Positions 25,408-36,100 of a stretch of DNA of 64,000 nucleotides are shown one piece after another. The DNA lies in assembly GCF_000173975.1 (NCBI RefSeq), contig NZ_ACEP01000029.1, forward strand, positions 1 to 64,000, in the 5' to 3' direction. The position numbers were made by a program, and so were the translations under genes. Numbering within the stretch: position 1 is the first letter of the stretch; the number at the start of each line of letters is the position of its first letter. Origin of the DNA: Anaerobutyricum hallii DSM 3353. GTDB lineage: Bacteria > Bacillota > Clostridia > Lachnospirales > Lachnospiraceae. The notes below the pieces were generated by a model. That model saw nothing but the letters and a program-made list of their open reading frames with translations. It was not told the origin of the DNA and searched no databases.

Positions 25408-28400
25408 ATGAAGAAAAAAGGTAATTTTAGAAAAGTAGTATCTGGCTTGCTGGCAGGCATGACAATGCTTAGTACAGTGCTGTCTCCGATGACGGCATAT
25501 GCAGCGGAGATCCAGCCAGAGGAGAAACCTCCACTTTATGAGGAAGTGAAAGACCTTCTGGATGAAGATGAGGTGGTGACTGCCAAAGATTATGAAATCG
25601 AAACAGGCAGTGTATTTAATGTGAAATCAGATTATACCGGACTGGAAATCAAGGATGATAACAAGGTTAAAGTCACATTTGAGGAAGCAAAGAATGATAA
25701 GAATGAGGATTTTACGACAGATCATGCGGACACTTACAAAGCGGTCTATTATGTGGAACCGGTAAATCAGGAGCATCCGAAGTACCAGATCAGCCGAAAG
25801 CTGATTGTGCGTGAGAAAGAAACAGAAGTGCAGACAGAAACTGAAGGGAGTGAAGCAGTAACCGAATCAGAAACAGCTGGCAGTGAACAGCAGACAGAGG
25901 AAACGGAGAATTCAGAAGCAGACTCGGAATTGCTTCCAACAGAGGAAGTGACGGAAAGCGAGATAGAAGAATTTGATTCTCAGGCAAGCGAACTATTACC
26001 GGATATGGAAGAAGATACTGAAAATACAACGGATTCGGAAACAGGTCTTACAGTATCGGATGCAATGGAGCAGGCGGAAGAGGAAGGAATTGATTTATAC
26101 GCCATGGAAGCTGGTGAAACAGTCACTTTTATGGCAAAGACAAGTGCAAGAAGTGTACAGAAAGTATCTGTTACAAGAGGAACTCTGTATCGTTATGCGG
26201 ATTATGGTTATGGTTCTTATCTTACCTATCAGTATACGGTTCAGTTTGGAAATGTATCTGCGACTGCTTACTGTGTACAGCCATCAAAACCGGGACCAGG
26301 AACAGGTAATTACACGATTAGTAAAGTCGGAGATGGAAAAACATTAGCTAAGGTATGTTATTACGGAACCAAGGCAGCAGGAGATGAAGGATTCTTTACA
26401 GAAGAGAATGGTTATGGAAATCTTAGTGCTGGAGCAAAATTCATTCTTGTTCATCTGGCGGCTTCTTATGCTAATGGAAGTGGCGACGCTTTTTCCGGAG
26501 CGAATAGTACAGCCAAGAATTTAGCAATGAAATTGTATAATTATTGTGTTTCACAGCCAGAAATACCGGATGTAGCAATGTCATTTTCTGATGGAGATGT
26601 AAAAGCTTATGTGGATGGCAATTCACAGAGAACCAAAGATATTACATTCAAAGCAGATAAGCTACAGACAATTACGATGAAGCTTCCGTCTGGTGTGAAA
26701 CTTCATAATCTAAGCACAGGCACAACAAGTAAAGCTGGTGCAAGTGTAGAAATTTGCGGAGGAACAAAGTTTTATCTTTCTGCACCACTGACACAGGTGA
26801 GTGACGTGGCACAGAGCTGGTCTTCTACAATGAAGGGAAGTATTACAAAAGATTACTCTGCTTATAAAATCACCACCGGATCTGACACGCAGGATCTTGC
26901 GTTGGTATTTGGTGAAGGTGTGACAGATGAAAAATATATTGATTTCAAAGTGTCTTGGATTGAACAGGCTACGATCGAAATCGTAAAGAAAGACGATACA
27001 GCGGATGTCAATCTTGCAGGTGCAGTATTCGGTGTATACAGCGATGAGGCTTGTACAAAGCTGATCACTCAGATGCCGGCAACAGATAAAAATGGAAAAT
27101 CCTCTGTTACGATCATTAAGACACAGGATACCGTTTATCTGAAAGAGATCACAGCACCACAGGGATATGTGGTAAATGCAACGGCAACAAATGTGAAACT
27201 GGTAGCAAGTAAGATCTCGGCTGTGACCGTGGAAAACAAGGAACAGCTGGCAGAACTTACCATTTATAAAGAAGGACAGGTTCTGACAGGAGCAGAGGTC
27301 AGTGAGAGCGGAACTGTATTTCAGTATGAAAACCGTAGACAGAAAAATGCTGTTTATAACGTGTATGCCGGAGCGGATATCGTTACTGCTTATGGCACAA
27401 AAGTGTACAGCAAAGGTGATCTGGTAAAAGAGAACCTGACTACCGGAGAGAATGGTTCTGTTACACTGAAGAACCTGCATCTTGGAACCTACGTGGTAAA
27501 AGAAACAAAAGCACCAGACAATTTCTATAACGGCAGCGAAGAAAAGTCAGTGACTCTAACTTATGCTGGTCAGAACAAAGAAGTTGTATTTGCAGATGTG
27601 ACTTTTAACAACGAGAGACAAAAAGCAGATGTTTCCGTAGTTAAACAGGATAAAGACACCAAGAAACCACTGAAAGGCGGTATTTTTGCTCTGTATGCAT
27701 CCGATGATATTAGAAATGCAGACGGAACCGTTATTGTGAAAAAAGGAACACTGATTGAGAAAGCAACTACTGGCGAAGATGGAACTGCAAAATTCACAGC
27801 AGATCTTCCGATTGGATATTCCTATTCTGTAAAAGAAGATCAGGCGCCGGAAGGCTATGTAAGAAATACAGAAGATGTGTATACGTTTAAGTTTTCTTAT
27901 ACCAATGATAAAGAAGCAACCGTATCATTTGCCCATACCTTCAGCAATGACCGTGTGACAGCAAAGATCAATTTATTCAAAGTTGATAAAGAGACAGGAA
28001 AAGCAGTACCACAGGGAGATGCCACACTGAAAGGTGCAGTTTATGGTCTGTATGCCCGTGAAGATATCGTGCATCCGGATGGAGCAACTGGAACTATTTA
28101 TAAAGCAGGAGAACAGGTAGCTTCTCTTACAACAGATGACAAAGGACAGGCTTCTGTAAATGGCTTATATCTTGGCAAATATTATGTCAAAGAGATCACA
28201 CCGCCGACCGGATACCTGGCAGATACAGAAGAGCATGATCTTACGTGCAGTTATGAAGGAGATATGACAGCAGAAGTAAAAAGAGAGTGCACTTCCAGTG
28301 AGCAGGTCATCAAGCAGCCATTCCAGATCATCAAAGCAGCTAACAATGGAAAGACAGATGCAGATCTGTTATTCGGAGCTGGATTTACAGTTTATCTGAA

Positions 28401-31400
28401 ATCTTCCCTTACAAAGAAAGCAGATGGAAGCTATGATTTTGATTCTGCCAAACCGGTAGTGAGTGGAGAAAATGGAGCAACGGAGATTTTCACAGATGAA
28501 AAAGGATATGCCTGCAGTATTCCATTACCATTTGGAAGCTATATCGTGCGTGAAACTACAACACCGCACAATTACAAGCCGGTCGATGATTTTGAAGTGA
28601 ATATCACAGAGCATCATCCAAATGAGCCGCAGATCTGGCGTGTGCTTCTGGATGAAGAGTTTAAGGCAAAACTGAAAATCGTGAAAAAAGACGATGAAAC
28701 AAAGAAATCCGTACTGATTGCAGGAACAGAATTTAAAGTGTACGACCTTGACAACAAAAAGTACGTGGAACAGGTAACAACTTACCCAGTGACAACCACT
28801 CACAAGTCTTATTTTACGGACAGTCAGGGATATCTGATCATGCCGAAGAATCTGAAGATCGGACATTACCGGATTGAGGAAGTCAATGCACCGGAAGGGT
28901 ACACAATCAACAAGAACTATGTAGAGATTGCAGTGGATGCAAACACAGCATACCAGATGGATTCTGAGAGCGGAGATGCCATTATTACGGTAGATTACGA
29001 GAACCATACAGTAAAAGGAAAGCTGACAATCTATAAAAAAGGTGAGATGCTGACCGGATTCAAAAAGGATTTTGTTTATGAAGAAAGATACCTGAAAGGT
29101 GCATCATTTAATGTCTATGCCGCTGAAAATATCTATACACCGGATTATCAGAAAGATGAAAACGGAAACAGACAGCTGATCTATGCGAAGGATGCACTGG
29201 TAACAACTGTTACGACTGGGGAAGACGGAAAAGCAGTTGCAGAGAATCTGCCGCTTGGTTCTTACTATGTGGTAGAAAAGACTGCACCGGAAGGATTCGT
29301 TCTAAACCATGATAGATCAGAAGTCGCATTTGTCTATGCCGATCAGGATACACCTGTGATTGAACAGGAAGTGACTGTTGGCGATGACCGACAGAAAGTT
29401 GCAATCCAGGTAGAAAAACAGGATGCAGAGAATGGTGCAACCGTAGTAGGGGCTGTCTTTGGTATCTATAACAAAGCGGATATTAAGGCGGATGGAAAAG
29501 TAATCGTGAAAGCAGACACACTCTTACAGGAAATGACTTCTGATAACGATGGTCTTGCAGCATGTACGCTGGATCTGCCACTTGGACAGTATTATGTGAA
29601 GGAGTTAAAAGCACCGGCGGGATTTGTATCCTCTGATGAAGTTCTGAATCTGGATGCTTCTTACCAGGGACAGGATGTGAAGACAGTAAAACTGAAAACA
29701 GTGAAAAAGAACCAGCCGACAACAGTTGAAATCACAAAATCTGATGTAACAACAGGTGTGGAACTGGATGGGGCAAAACTCACCGTTCTTGATAAAGAAG
29801 GAAATGTTGTGGATCAGTGGACTTCTGTAAAAGATCAGCCACATGTGATCAAACGACTGACTGTGGGTGAAGAATACACCCTTCGAGAGGAAATGGCACC
29901 GTATGGATATCTGAAAACGACGGATGTGAAGTTTACGCTGGAAGATACTGCCGAGATTCAGAAAGTAGAGATGAAAGATGAAGTTCCAACAGGACTTCTG
30001 ATCATCAACAAAAATGGAGAATTTCTGGATAAGGTGACACTTCTGGACAATGTAAAAGGTACTGTGGAGCATCTCTTTGAGTATGTAACCGGAAGCCTTA
30101 CAGATGTGACGTTCGATGTATTTGCTGCGGAAGATATTAAAGCGGCAGATGGTGTCAGTGAAGATTATTTCAAAGCAGATGAAAAAGTGGGAACCATTAC
30201 CACAGATTCTAATGGTATTGCACAGATGGGAGATCTACCGGCTGGCAAGTACTATGTGAAGGAAGTAAAAACTGCCCATGGTTATGTGCTGGATAAAGAG
30301 CCGAGATATGTTGATCTTTCCTACCGTGATCAGGACACACCAGTCATTACTTATGATGAGAAATGGCAGAATGCCCGTCAGAAAGTAAAGGTTACGGTTG
30401 TGAAGAAAGAAAAAGATACAGACCGTGTCCTTGCAGGTGGTGTCTTCGGTCTTTATACCAGTGAAGATATCAAAAATGCAAAGGGCGAGGTACTCCTTGA
30501 GAAAGACAGTCTGATCGAGCAGCGAGTAACGGATGAAAAAGGGCAGATTACTTTTACGGCAGATCTTCCGGTAGATGGAAAATACTATGTGAAAGAAATC
30601 TTTGCGCCGGACGGATTTGTTACAACAGAAGAAGTACAGGAATTTACCTTTGAATATGCCGGAGAAGACCAGGCAGAAGTAAGCTACGACTTTACTTTTG
30701 AAAATCAGCCAACCACAGTGGAGCTGTCCAAAACAGACCTGACAACAGGTAAAGAACTTCCAGGTGCACACCTGAAAGTAACGGATTCAGATGGCAATAC
30801 AGTAGATGAATGGACTTCTACGGAAGAATCCCATGTGATCAAAGAACTGGTTGTTGGTAAGGAATACACCATGACAGAGACAAAACCGGCAGATGGATAT
30901 GTCACTGCAGAAAGTATTGCCTTTACAGTAGAGAATACAGCAGAAATTCAGAAAGTAGAGATGAAAGATGATGTGACAAAAGTAGAGATCAGTAAGACTG
31001 ATATCACAGGAGAAACTGAGATTCCAGGTGCGAAACTGACGATTCTCGATAAGGATGATCAGGTAGTAGAGAGCTGGACTTCCACAGAGGAAGCACATTA
31101 TATCGAAAAACTGCCAATCGGTAAATATACCTTACGTGAAGAGCAGGCACCGAAAGGATATCTTCTGACAGCCGATGTGACATTTGAGGTGAAAGATACC
31201 GAAGAAATCCAGAAAGTGGCTATGAAAGATGATACTGCCAAGGGAAAAGTGATTCTCAATAAGACAGATAAATCGTCAGGAGAACCACTGAAAGGGGTAG
31301 AATTTGAACTTCGTGACAGCAAAGGAAAAGTTCTGGAAACCTTAAAGACAGATGCTGCCGGTCATGCAGAAAGTAAGCTGTATGAGATTGCCACATTTAA

Positions 31401-31737
31401 GAACGGCAAATATGATACCGCTATCAAGTATTATCTGGTGGAAACAAAGACACTGGACGGATACACACTGGATCAGACCAAGCATGAAGTGACATTCGCC
31501 TATTCAGATGACAGTACACCGGTTGTGGAAGTTACCTTTAATCTGACAAATGAGAAACCGGAAGTTCCAGAAACACCGAACACACCGGATACACCACAGT
31601 CCCATGAAGAGACAAAGGTATCAAACGCACCGAAAACAGGTGACAGCACGAATATCTGGCTGCCAATCCTGCTTCTTGTAATCTCCACAGGAGGTATGGC
31701 AGGACTTTATATCAGCCGGAAAAGGAAAAGCAAATAA
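25408..31737 (+). CDS. Giant thioester/Cna-B-repeat surface adhesin with sortase-type anchor
   Basis: A 2,109-residue surface protein. The signal peptide is at residues 1-32 (ends AYAAE), followed by an acidic Glu/Thr/Ser-rich region. A Cys-Gln thioester-domain pattern is at about 280-390 (TAYCVQPSKPG, then FILVHLAASYANG). Then come about fourteen SpaA/Cna-B-like beta domains from about 520 to 2040, many starting with a VxVVKxD-type Lys strand and ending with a YYVKE or LREE block that fits intramolecular Lys-Asn isopeptide bonds. The C-terminus is NAPKTGD, a sortase-like LPxTG variant, with a membrane helix and an RKRKSK tail. Expected role: covalent host or cell contact. The ATG at 25408 follows AGAGAGGA; an upstream in-frame start would lie inside the palindrome. 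Confidence 0.9.
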   Translation: MKKKGNFRKVVSGLLAGMTMLSTVLSPMTAYAAEIQPEEKPPLYEEVKDLLDEDEVVTAKDYEIETGSVFNVKSDYTGLEIKDDNKVKVTFEEAKNDKNEDFTTDHADTYKAVYYVEPVNQEHPKYQISRKLIVREKETEVQTETEGSEAVTESETAGSEQQTEETENSEADSELLPTEEVTESEIEEFDSQASELLPDMEEDTENTTDSETGLTVSDAMEQAEEEGIDLYAMEAGETVTFMAKTSARSVQKVSVTRGTLYRYADYGYGSYLTYQYTVQFGNVSATAYCVQPSKPGPGTGNYTISKVGDGKTLAKVCYYGTKAAGDEGFFTEENGYGNLSAGAKFILVHLAASYANGSGDAFSGANSTAKNLAMKLYNYCVSQPEIPDVAMSFSDGDVKAYVDGNSQRTKDITFKADKLQTITMKLPSGVKLHNLSTGTTSKAGASVEICGGTKFYLSAPLTQVSDVAQSWSSTMKGSITKDYSAYKITTGSDTQDLALVFGEGVTDEKYIDFKVSWIEQATIEIVKKDDTADVNLAGAVFGVYSDEACTKLITQMPATDKNGKSSVTIIKTQDTVYLKEITAPQGYVVNATATNVKLVASKISAVTVENKEQLAELTIYKEGQVLTGAEVSESGTVFQYENRRQKNAVYNVYAGADIVTAYGTKVYSKGDLVKENLTTGENGSVTLKNLHLGTYVVKETKAPDNFYNGSEEKSVTLTYAGQNKEVVFADVTFNNERQKADVSVVKQDKDTKKPLKGGIFALYASDDIRNADGTVIVKKGTLIEKATTGEDGTAKFTADLPIGYSYSVKEDQAPEGYVRNTEDVYTFKFSYTNDKEATVSFAHTFSNDRVTAKINLFKVDKETGKAVPQGDATLKGAVYGLYAREDIVHPDGATGTIYKAGEQVASLTTDDKGQASVNGLYLGKYYVKEITPPTGYLADTEEHDLTCSYEGDMTAEVKRECTSSEQVIKQPFQIIKAANNGKTDADLLFGAGFTVYLKSSLTKKADGSYDFDSAKPVVSGENGATEIFTDEKGYACSIPLPFGSYIVRETTTPHNYKPVDDFEVNITEHHPNEPQIWRVLLDEEFKAKLKIVKKDDETKKSVLIAGTEFKVYDLDNKKYVEQVTTYPVTTTHKSYFTDSQGYLIMPKNLKIGHYRIEEVNAPEGYTINKNYVEIAVDANTAYQMDSESGDAIITVDYENHTVKGKLTIYKKGEMLTGFKKDFVYEERYLKGASFNVYAAENIYTPDYQKDENGNRQLIYAKDALVTTVTTGEDGKAVAENLPLGSYYVVEKTAPEGFVLNHDRSEVAFVYADQDTPVIEQEVTVGDDRQKVAIQVEKQDAENGATVVGAVFGIYNKADIKADGKVIVKADTLLQEMTSDNDGLAACTLDLPLGQYYVKELKAPAGFVSSDEVLNLDASYQGQDVKTVKLKTVKKNQPTTVEITKSDVTTGVELDGAKLTVLDKEGNVVDQWTSVKDQPHVIKRLTVGEEYTLREEMAPYGYLKTTDVKFTLEDTAEIQKVEMKDEVPTGLLIINKNGEFLDKVTLLDNVKGTVEHLFEYVTGSLTDVTFDVFAAEDIKAADGVSEDYFKADEKVGTITTDSNGIAQMGDLPAGKYYVKEVKTAHGYVLDKEPRYVDLSYRDQDTPVITYDEKWQNARQKVKVTVVKKEKDTDRVLAGGVFGLYTSEDIKNAKGEVLLEKDSLIEQRVTDEKGQITFTADLPVDGKYYVKEIFAPDGFVTTEEVQEFTFEYAGEDQAEVSYDFTFENQPTTVELSKTDLTTGKELPGAHLKVTDSDGNTVDEWTSTEESHVIKELVVGKEYTMTETKPADGYVTAESIAFTVENTAEIQKVEMKDDVTKVEISKTDITGETEIPGAKLTILDKDDQVVESWTSTEEAHYIEKLPIGKYTLREEQAPKGYLLTADVTFEVKDTEEIQKVAMKDDTAKGKVILNKTDKSSGEPLKGVEFELRDSKGKVLETLKTDAAGHAESKLYEIATFKNGKYDTAIKYYLVETKTLDGYTLDQTKHEVTFAYSDDSTPVVEVTFNLTNEKPEVPETPNTPDTPQSHEETKVSNAPKTGDSTNIWLPILLLVISTGGMAGLYISRKRKSK

Positions 31738-31763
31738 GGAAACTAAAACCAACGGTTATGATT

Positions 31764-31791
31764 GGGAGCTTCTATGTGAGGCTCCCTTTTT
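31764..31791 (+). terminator. Rho-independent terminator after the adhesin gene
   Basis: GGGAGC (31764-31769) pairs with GCTCCC (31781-31786), followed by TTTTT, 27 bases after the adhesin stop codon. Confidence 0.75.
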
Positions 31792-31825
31792 CATACAAAA
31801 AAATCACAGAAAGGAACAGAAAACT

Positions 31826-31966
31826 ATGATGAAAGCAATGGAAAAAAGACAGGAAGCACGAAAAAACCAGGAGAAAACTTTAAAGAGAATGATGGCTTAT
31901 CAGAAGAAAGCCGAGCAGATGGTCAGCAGAAAAAGAATGAACCATCACATGATCAGAAAGGGGTAA
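31826..31966 (+). CDS. Small basic ICE protein
   Basis: A 46-residue reading frame with AAAGGAACAG ten bases before its ATG. It is rich in Lys, Arg, Gln and Met (MMKAMEKRQEARKNQEK), predicted wholly helical, without Cys or a membrane span. It ends seven bases before the DUF5688 start. Too short for a family call; a nucleic-acid-binding or accessory peptide is possible. Confidence 0.5.
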   Translation: MMKAMEKRQEARKNQEKTLKRMMAYQKKAEQMVSRKRMNHHMIRKG

Positions 31967-31972
31967 AAGCGT

Positions 31973-33049
31973 ATGATGAACAGAAAAGAATTTTATGAAT
32001 ATGTCAAAGACAATGTAAAGGAGTATCTGCCAGAGTCTTATAAGGACGCAGAAATTAAACTTCAGGAAGTTGAAAAGAATAACGGATTGAAGTTGACTGG
32101 TATCACGATTCCAAACGGAGATCAGAGAATCGTACCGACAGTCTATCTGGATTCCCTCTACCAGGAATATATCCATGGAAAAGATGTAGATTCTTGTGTT
32201 GGTGATGTAGCTGATATGCGTATTGAGGCACAGGGAAAAGCAGAATTTTTTGATATGGGAGTTCCGGATATTCTGGATTATGAAAAGATGAAAGACAAAT
32301 TACAGATGAGAATTTGTGATAAGGAATGGAATACCGATCTTCTTGCAGATAAAGTAGTCACAGAACACGGAGATTTTGCAGCTTATTATGCAGTAAATCT
32401 GGAGGAAAATGGAGAAGGGATCAGCAGTATTCCGGTAACTGTTTCTCTGATGAACGAGTGGGGAGTATCTGCCGAACAGATTCAAGCGGATGCGATGGTG
32501 GCAGACCGAAAACGTGGTGTCACACTTATGGATATGAATGAGATTATCAAATCTATGATTTTTGGTGAAGAACCAGAAAACCTGCTGAATGAAAAAATGG
32601 ATATGGAAGCCATGGAAAACCCAATGTTCTGTCTGACAAACAAAGCTAAGATGAATGGAGCTTCCCTGTTACTGCAGGAAGATATTCGTAAACAGATTGG
32701 GGAATGCCTGGGAAGTGATTACTTTGTCATCCCATCTTCCGTTCATGAAGTGTTGATTCTCCCTGATAACGGAATTTTTCAGGTTCCAGAATTAAATGCG
32801 ATGGTACAGGAAGTCAATGAGACACAGGTGGAAAGACAGGAACAGCTTTCTGATAAGGTTCAGTTCTGTGATAAAAAGACCGCAGTAATGGAAAATGCTG
32901 AGCGTAGGGAAGCACGTCTGGAAAAAGAAAAAGCAGAAGTAAAAGGTGGAATCCATGGAAGATTGGAGAAAGCCAAGGCAGAGATCAAGGCAAAAGAGGC
33001 AGACAAAGTGCCAAAGAATAAGTCAAAAGAGCTTGCCACAGCATTATAA
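31973..33049 (+). CDS. DUF5688-family protein
   Basis: A 358-residue cytoplasmic protein. The N-terminal part NRKEFYEYVKDNVKEYLP, the block VPTVYLDSLYQEYIHGKD and the central DRKRGVTLMDMNEIIKSMIFG match the DUF5688 pattern. The second half includes LLLQEDIRKQIGECLGSDYFVIPSSVHEVLIL, read here in shorter blocks. The C-terminus is a Lys/Glu coiled coil ending in a region like the IHGRLEKAKAE tail of the neighbouring YodL and helicase proteins. A common companion of the helicase gene in Tn1549-like ICEs; its function is unknown. Confidence 0.75.
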   Translation: MMNRKEFYEYVKDNVKEYLPESYKDAEIKLQEVEKNNGLKLTGITIPNGDQRIVPTVYLDSLYQEYIHGKDVDSCVGDVADMRIEAQGKAEFFDMGVPDILDYEKMKDKLQMRICDKEWNTDLLADKVVTEHGDFAAYYAVNLEENGEGISSIPVTVSLMNEWGVSAEQIQADAMVADRKRGVTLMDMNEIIKSMIFGEEPENLLNEKMDMEAMENPMFCLTNKAKMNGASLLLQEDIRKQIGECLGSDYFVIPSSVHEVLILPDNGIFQVPELNAMVQEVNETQVERQEQLSDKVQFCDKKTAVMENAERREARLEKEKAEVKGGIHGRLEKAKAEIKAKEADKVPKNKSKELATAL

Positions 33050-33072
33050 AGAGAAACAACGATGATATTAAG

Positions 33073-33099
33073 GGGACTGTGCCAAGCAGTCCCTGATTT
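33073..33099 (+). terminator. Terminator-like hairpin before the helicase gene
   Basis: A perfect 7-bp stem GGGACTG/CAGTCCC (33073-33093) is followed by TGATTTT. The T-run is weak, so readthrough into the helicase gene is likely. Confidence 0.55.
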
Positions 33100-33117
33100 T
33101 ATGAAAAGGAGTAGCAC

Positions 33118-36100
33118 ATGGCAAATAAATTATATGCAATGGAACAGCTAACGGAAGAGGTGGCAAAAGATGTAGCTGCCAGTCCGCAGGAATGGATGCG
33201 GTTCCTAAACACTGCATCCAGACTGTACAAATACACTTTTCCAGAACAGCTTTTAATTTATGCACAGCGACCGGAAGCAACTGCCGTAGCATCCATGGAA
33301 ATCTGGAATCAGAAGATGTACCGCTGGATCAAAAAGGGATCCAAGGGGATTGCCTTGATTGACAATACTTCCGGATCGAAAACAAAACTTCGGTATGTAT
33401 TTGATGTGCAGGACACTTATAAAGTGCGGAATCTGGGAAAAGATCCTCAGTTATGGAATCTTCCGGTGAAAGGAGAACAGCTGGTTGCAGATTATCTGCA
33501 GGAACAGTTATCACTGGAAGATACAGAAGGAGGACTTGCTGAAAGTCTGCATCAGGCAGCGAAGGAGAGTATGCAGGAATGGCTTCCAGATGCATTGGAA
33601 GAACTGAGACTGGACGTAACAGGGACATTTTTGGAAGAACTGGACGAACAGAATCAGGAAGTCGAATTTCGGGAACTGATGACCAATAGTGTCTGGTATG
33701 TATTACTAAACCGGTGTGGGCTGGATGTACAGGAATATCTGGATGCAGAGGATTTTCGGCATATTACGGACTTCAATCAGCTGAAAGTATTAGGACATCT
33801 GGGAAGTGCAGTCAACGAAATCAGCAGACCAGTCTTGATGCAGATTGGACGATATGTTCTGAAGGATCTGGAAAATGACCTGAAAACGGTTGCAAAAGAA
33901 AAAGAAGTAGTTTATAATGAATTTAACACGTTAATTCGTGAAAGCATAGAGGATAGTACAGAAGATAGAGAAGAAAATAAGGAGGAAGTAGACTATGAGA
34001 GAGATCAGTTACAGTCAGAACGGAGAATACCAGATTCCGGATATCAGCCTGGAGGAGACGAGAGGGACGATCGGGAAGTACGGAATGATGAGGAAAGAGT
34101 ATCTGAGAAATCACAAGGTAGCCAGGTTCAACATTCTGACACTGCAGAACCGTCTGGACAGTCATCTGATGGAGATCGACAGTCAGGCAAGACAGAGAGT
34201 AGACAATCTGATGAACGAACTTTTGGAGAAAGATCCGGCACCGGACAAGATGGCAGACACAATGGCGTGGACCAGACACATGAACCAGATCAAAGCACAG
34301 GCAGAGGAACTGGTGATCCAGGAGATTATTTACAGTTAAGCCTGTTCCCAACAGAAGAGGAACAGTTAGGAGAAATAAGGAAAGCGGCAGCTGCATTAGA
34401 ACAGCCAGCCGCTTTTCTTATTTCTGATGAAATGGTAGACGATATTCTCCGAACAGGAAGCGGACAGAAAAATACGCTGTTTCACATTACTGCAAGACTG
34501 ATTGAGGGTCTGGACAATGAAGAAATGCAAAGTTTCCTGAAAGATGAATATAGAACTGGAGGAAAAGGATTTACCATAGATGGTCAGAAAATCAGTATCT
34601 GGTACGACAACGATGGTATCCGTATCCGGAGAGGTGACTCTGCAAGAAGAAACTTTGACCGTATTGTTACGTGGGAAGAAACCGCTGATCGAATCCGAGA
34701 TATGTATGAGGAGGGAAATTACGTTGATAATCTAATCTCTAATAATGCTATCGAGCAGGAACAGAAAGAAATGACAGATCTTCTGGCACTTCATTTCCGA
34801 GATACAAATAGAAATACGGAAGAATACCGGTCTTATACGGATTGGCAGGATATCATTCGGAATGCCTGGCCAGATCCAGAAGGACAAAAAGAAATCTATC
34901 AGCAGTTTGAATGGTTACAAGCGGATATGAATGAAAATCCGAGTAATTATCATCGTTGGGAAATTCAGCACAATCCAGTGTATTTTCAGCGTTTTCGTGA
35001 CCTCCAGAGAGATTTTTCCTGGGTGGCTCAGCAATTCAAGGTAGAGCGGCCGGCGCTATCCTTTATCACACAGGATGAAATAGATGCAGTGTTAAGAAGA
35101 GGCGGCATTACTGCCGGAGGACGTAACCGGATTTATGAATATTTCATGGAGCACCATGATATGAAAGATGCAGCTGAGTTCCTGAAAAATGAATATGGAA
35201 CAGGTGGTTCTTCACCCGGAATACCAGGAGCAGATGCTTCTGACGCATCCCACGATGCAAAAGGATTAAAGCTTGGAAAAGGGAAGATTGGCAATCCAGA
35301 GGTAGAAGTTTTATTAAAGTGGAATAAGGTTGCGGAACGTGTCCGCCAGTTAATCCGCACAGATGATTATTTGTCACCGGAAGAAATGGAAAAGTACGAA
35401 GAGCGACAGGAAGCACAAAGACTGGCAGACCTGGAAGAAGCACAGCAGATGTTAGGAGAACAGCTGGAACAAGATACTTTTACAGCGGAAGATATAACGG
35501 ATCTGCGACTAGTTGATTCAGAATATATGTCCGGTACCAGAACAAAAATCTATGATTTTGATTGCAAAGTTAAGGGAGAAGAGGATCGACTTCAATACAC
35601 TTTAGAATATCATGATGATGGAGAAGGTTTCACGATTCATACTGAAAAAGATGATATTTGGGATCGAATGTCAACACAAGAATTGGAACGTTTGGATGTA
35701 AAACTTGGACAAGAAGTACTTTATTATCATTATCACAATAAAACAGTAAATGCGGATACCTTAGATAAATTACGAGATATCAGGGAAGAAATTATGGAGG
35801 AAGAGTCTTCCTATTTTACTGCTATTTCTAATCGTGTGTGGACAGATTATGATAAAAAAGAAAAAGAATTATCAGGAGAAATTGAGGCATCGGAAGAAAA
35901 AGAATCATTGGAAGAGATTAACGGAATAGCAGAACCTATTCAAGCAACGAACTTCCATATCACAGATGATGAACTTGGACAGGGAACACCGAAGGAGAAA
36001 TTTCGAGCCAATATTATGGCTATCCAGTTGTTAAAGAAATGTGAGGATGAGAACCGCAATGCAACACCAGAGGAACAGGAAATCTTATCCAGGTACGTCG

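Noticed and set aside
26710-27480. 256-codon minus-strand frame inside the adhesin gene
   Set aside because: Cys/Phe/His-rich shadow of the plus-strand repeats, no ribosome site, no recognisable domain.
25790-31700. Repeats in the adhesin considered as CRISPR-like
   Set aside because: They are in-frame protein-domain repeats of about 250-300 bases with diverged sequence, not short repeats with spacers.
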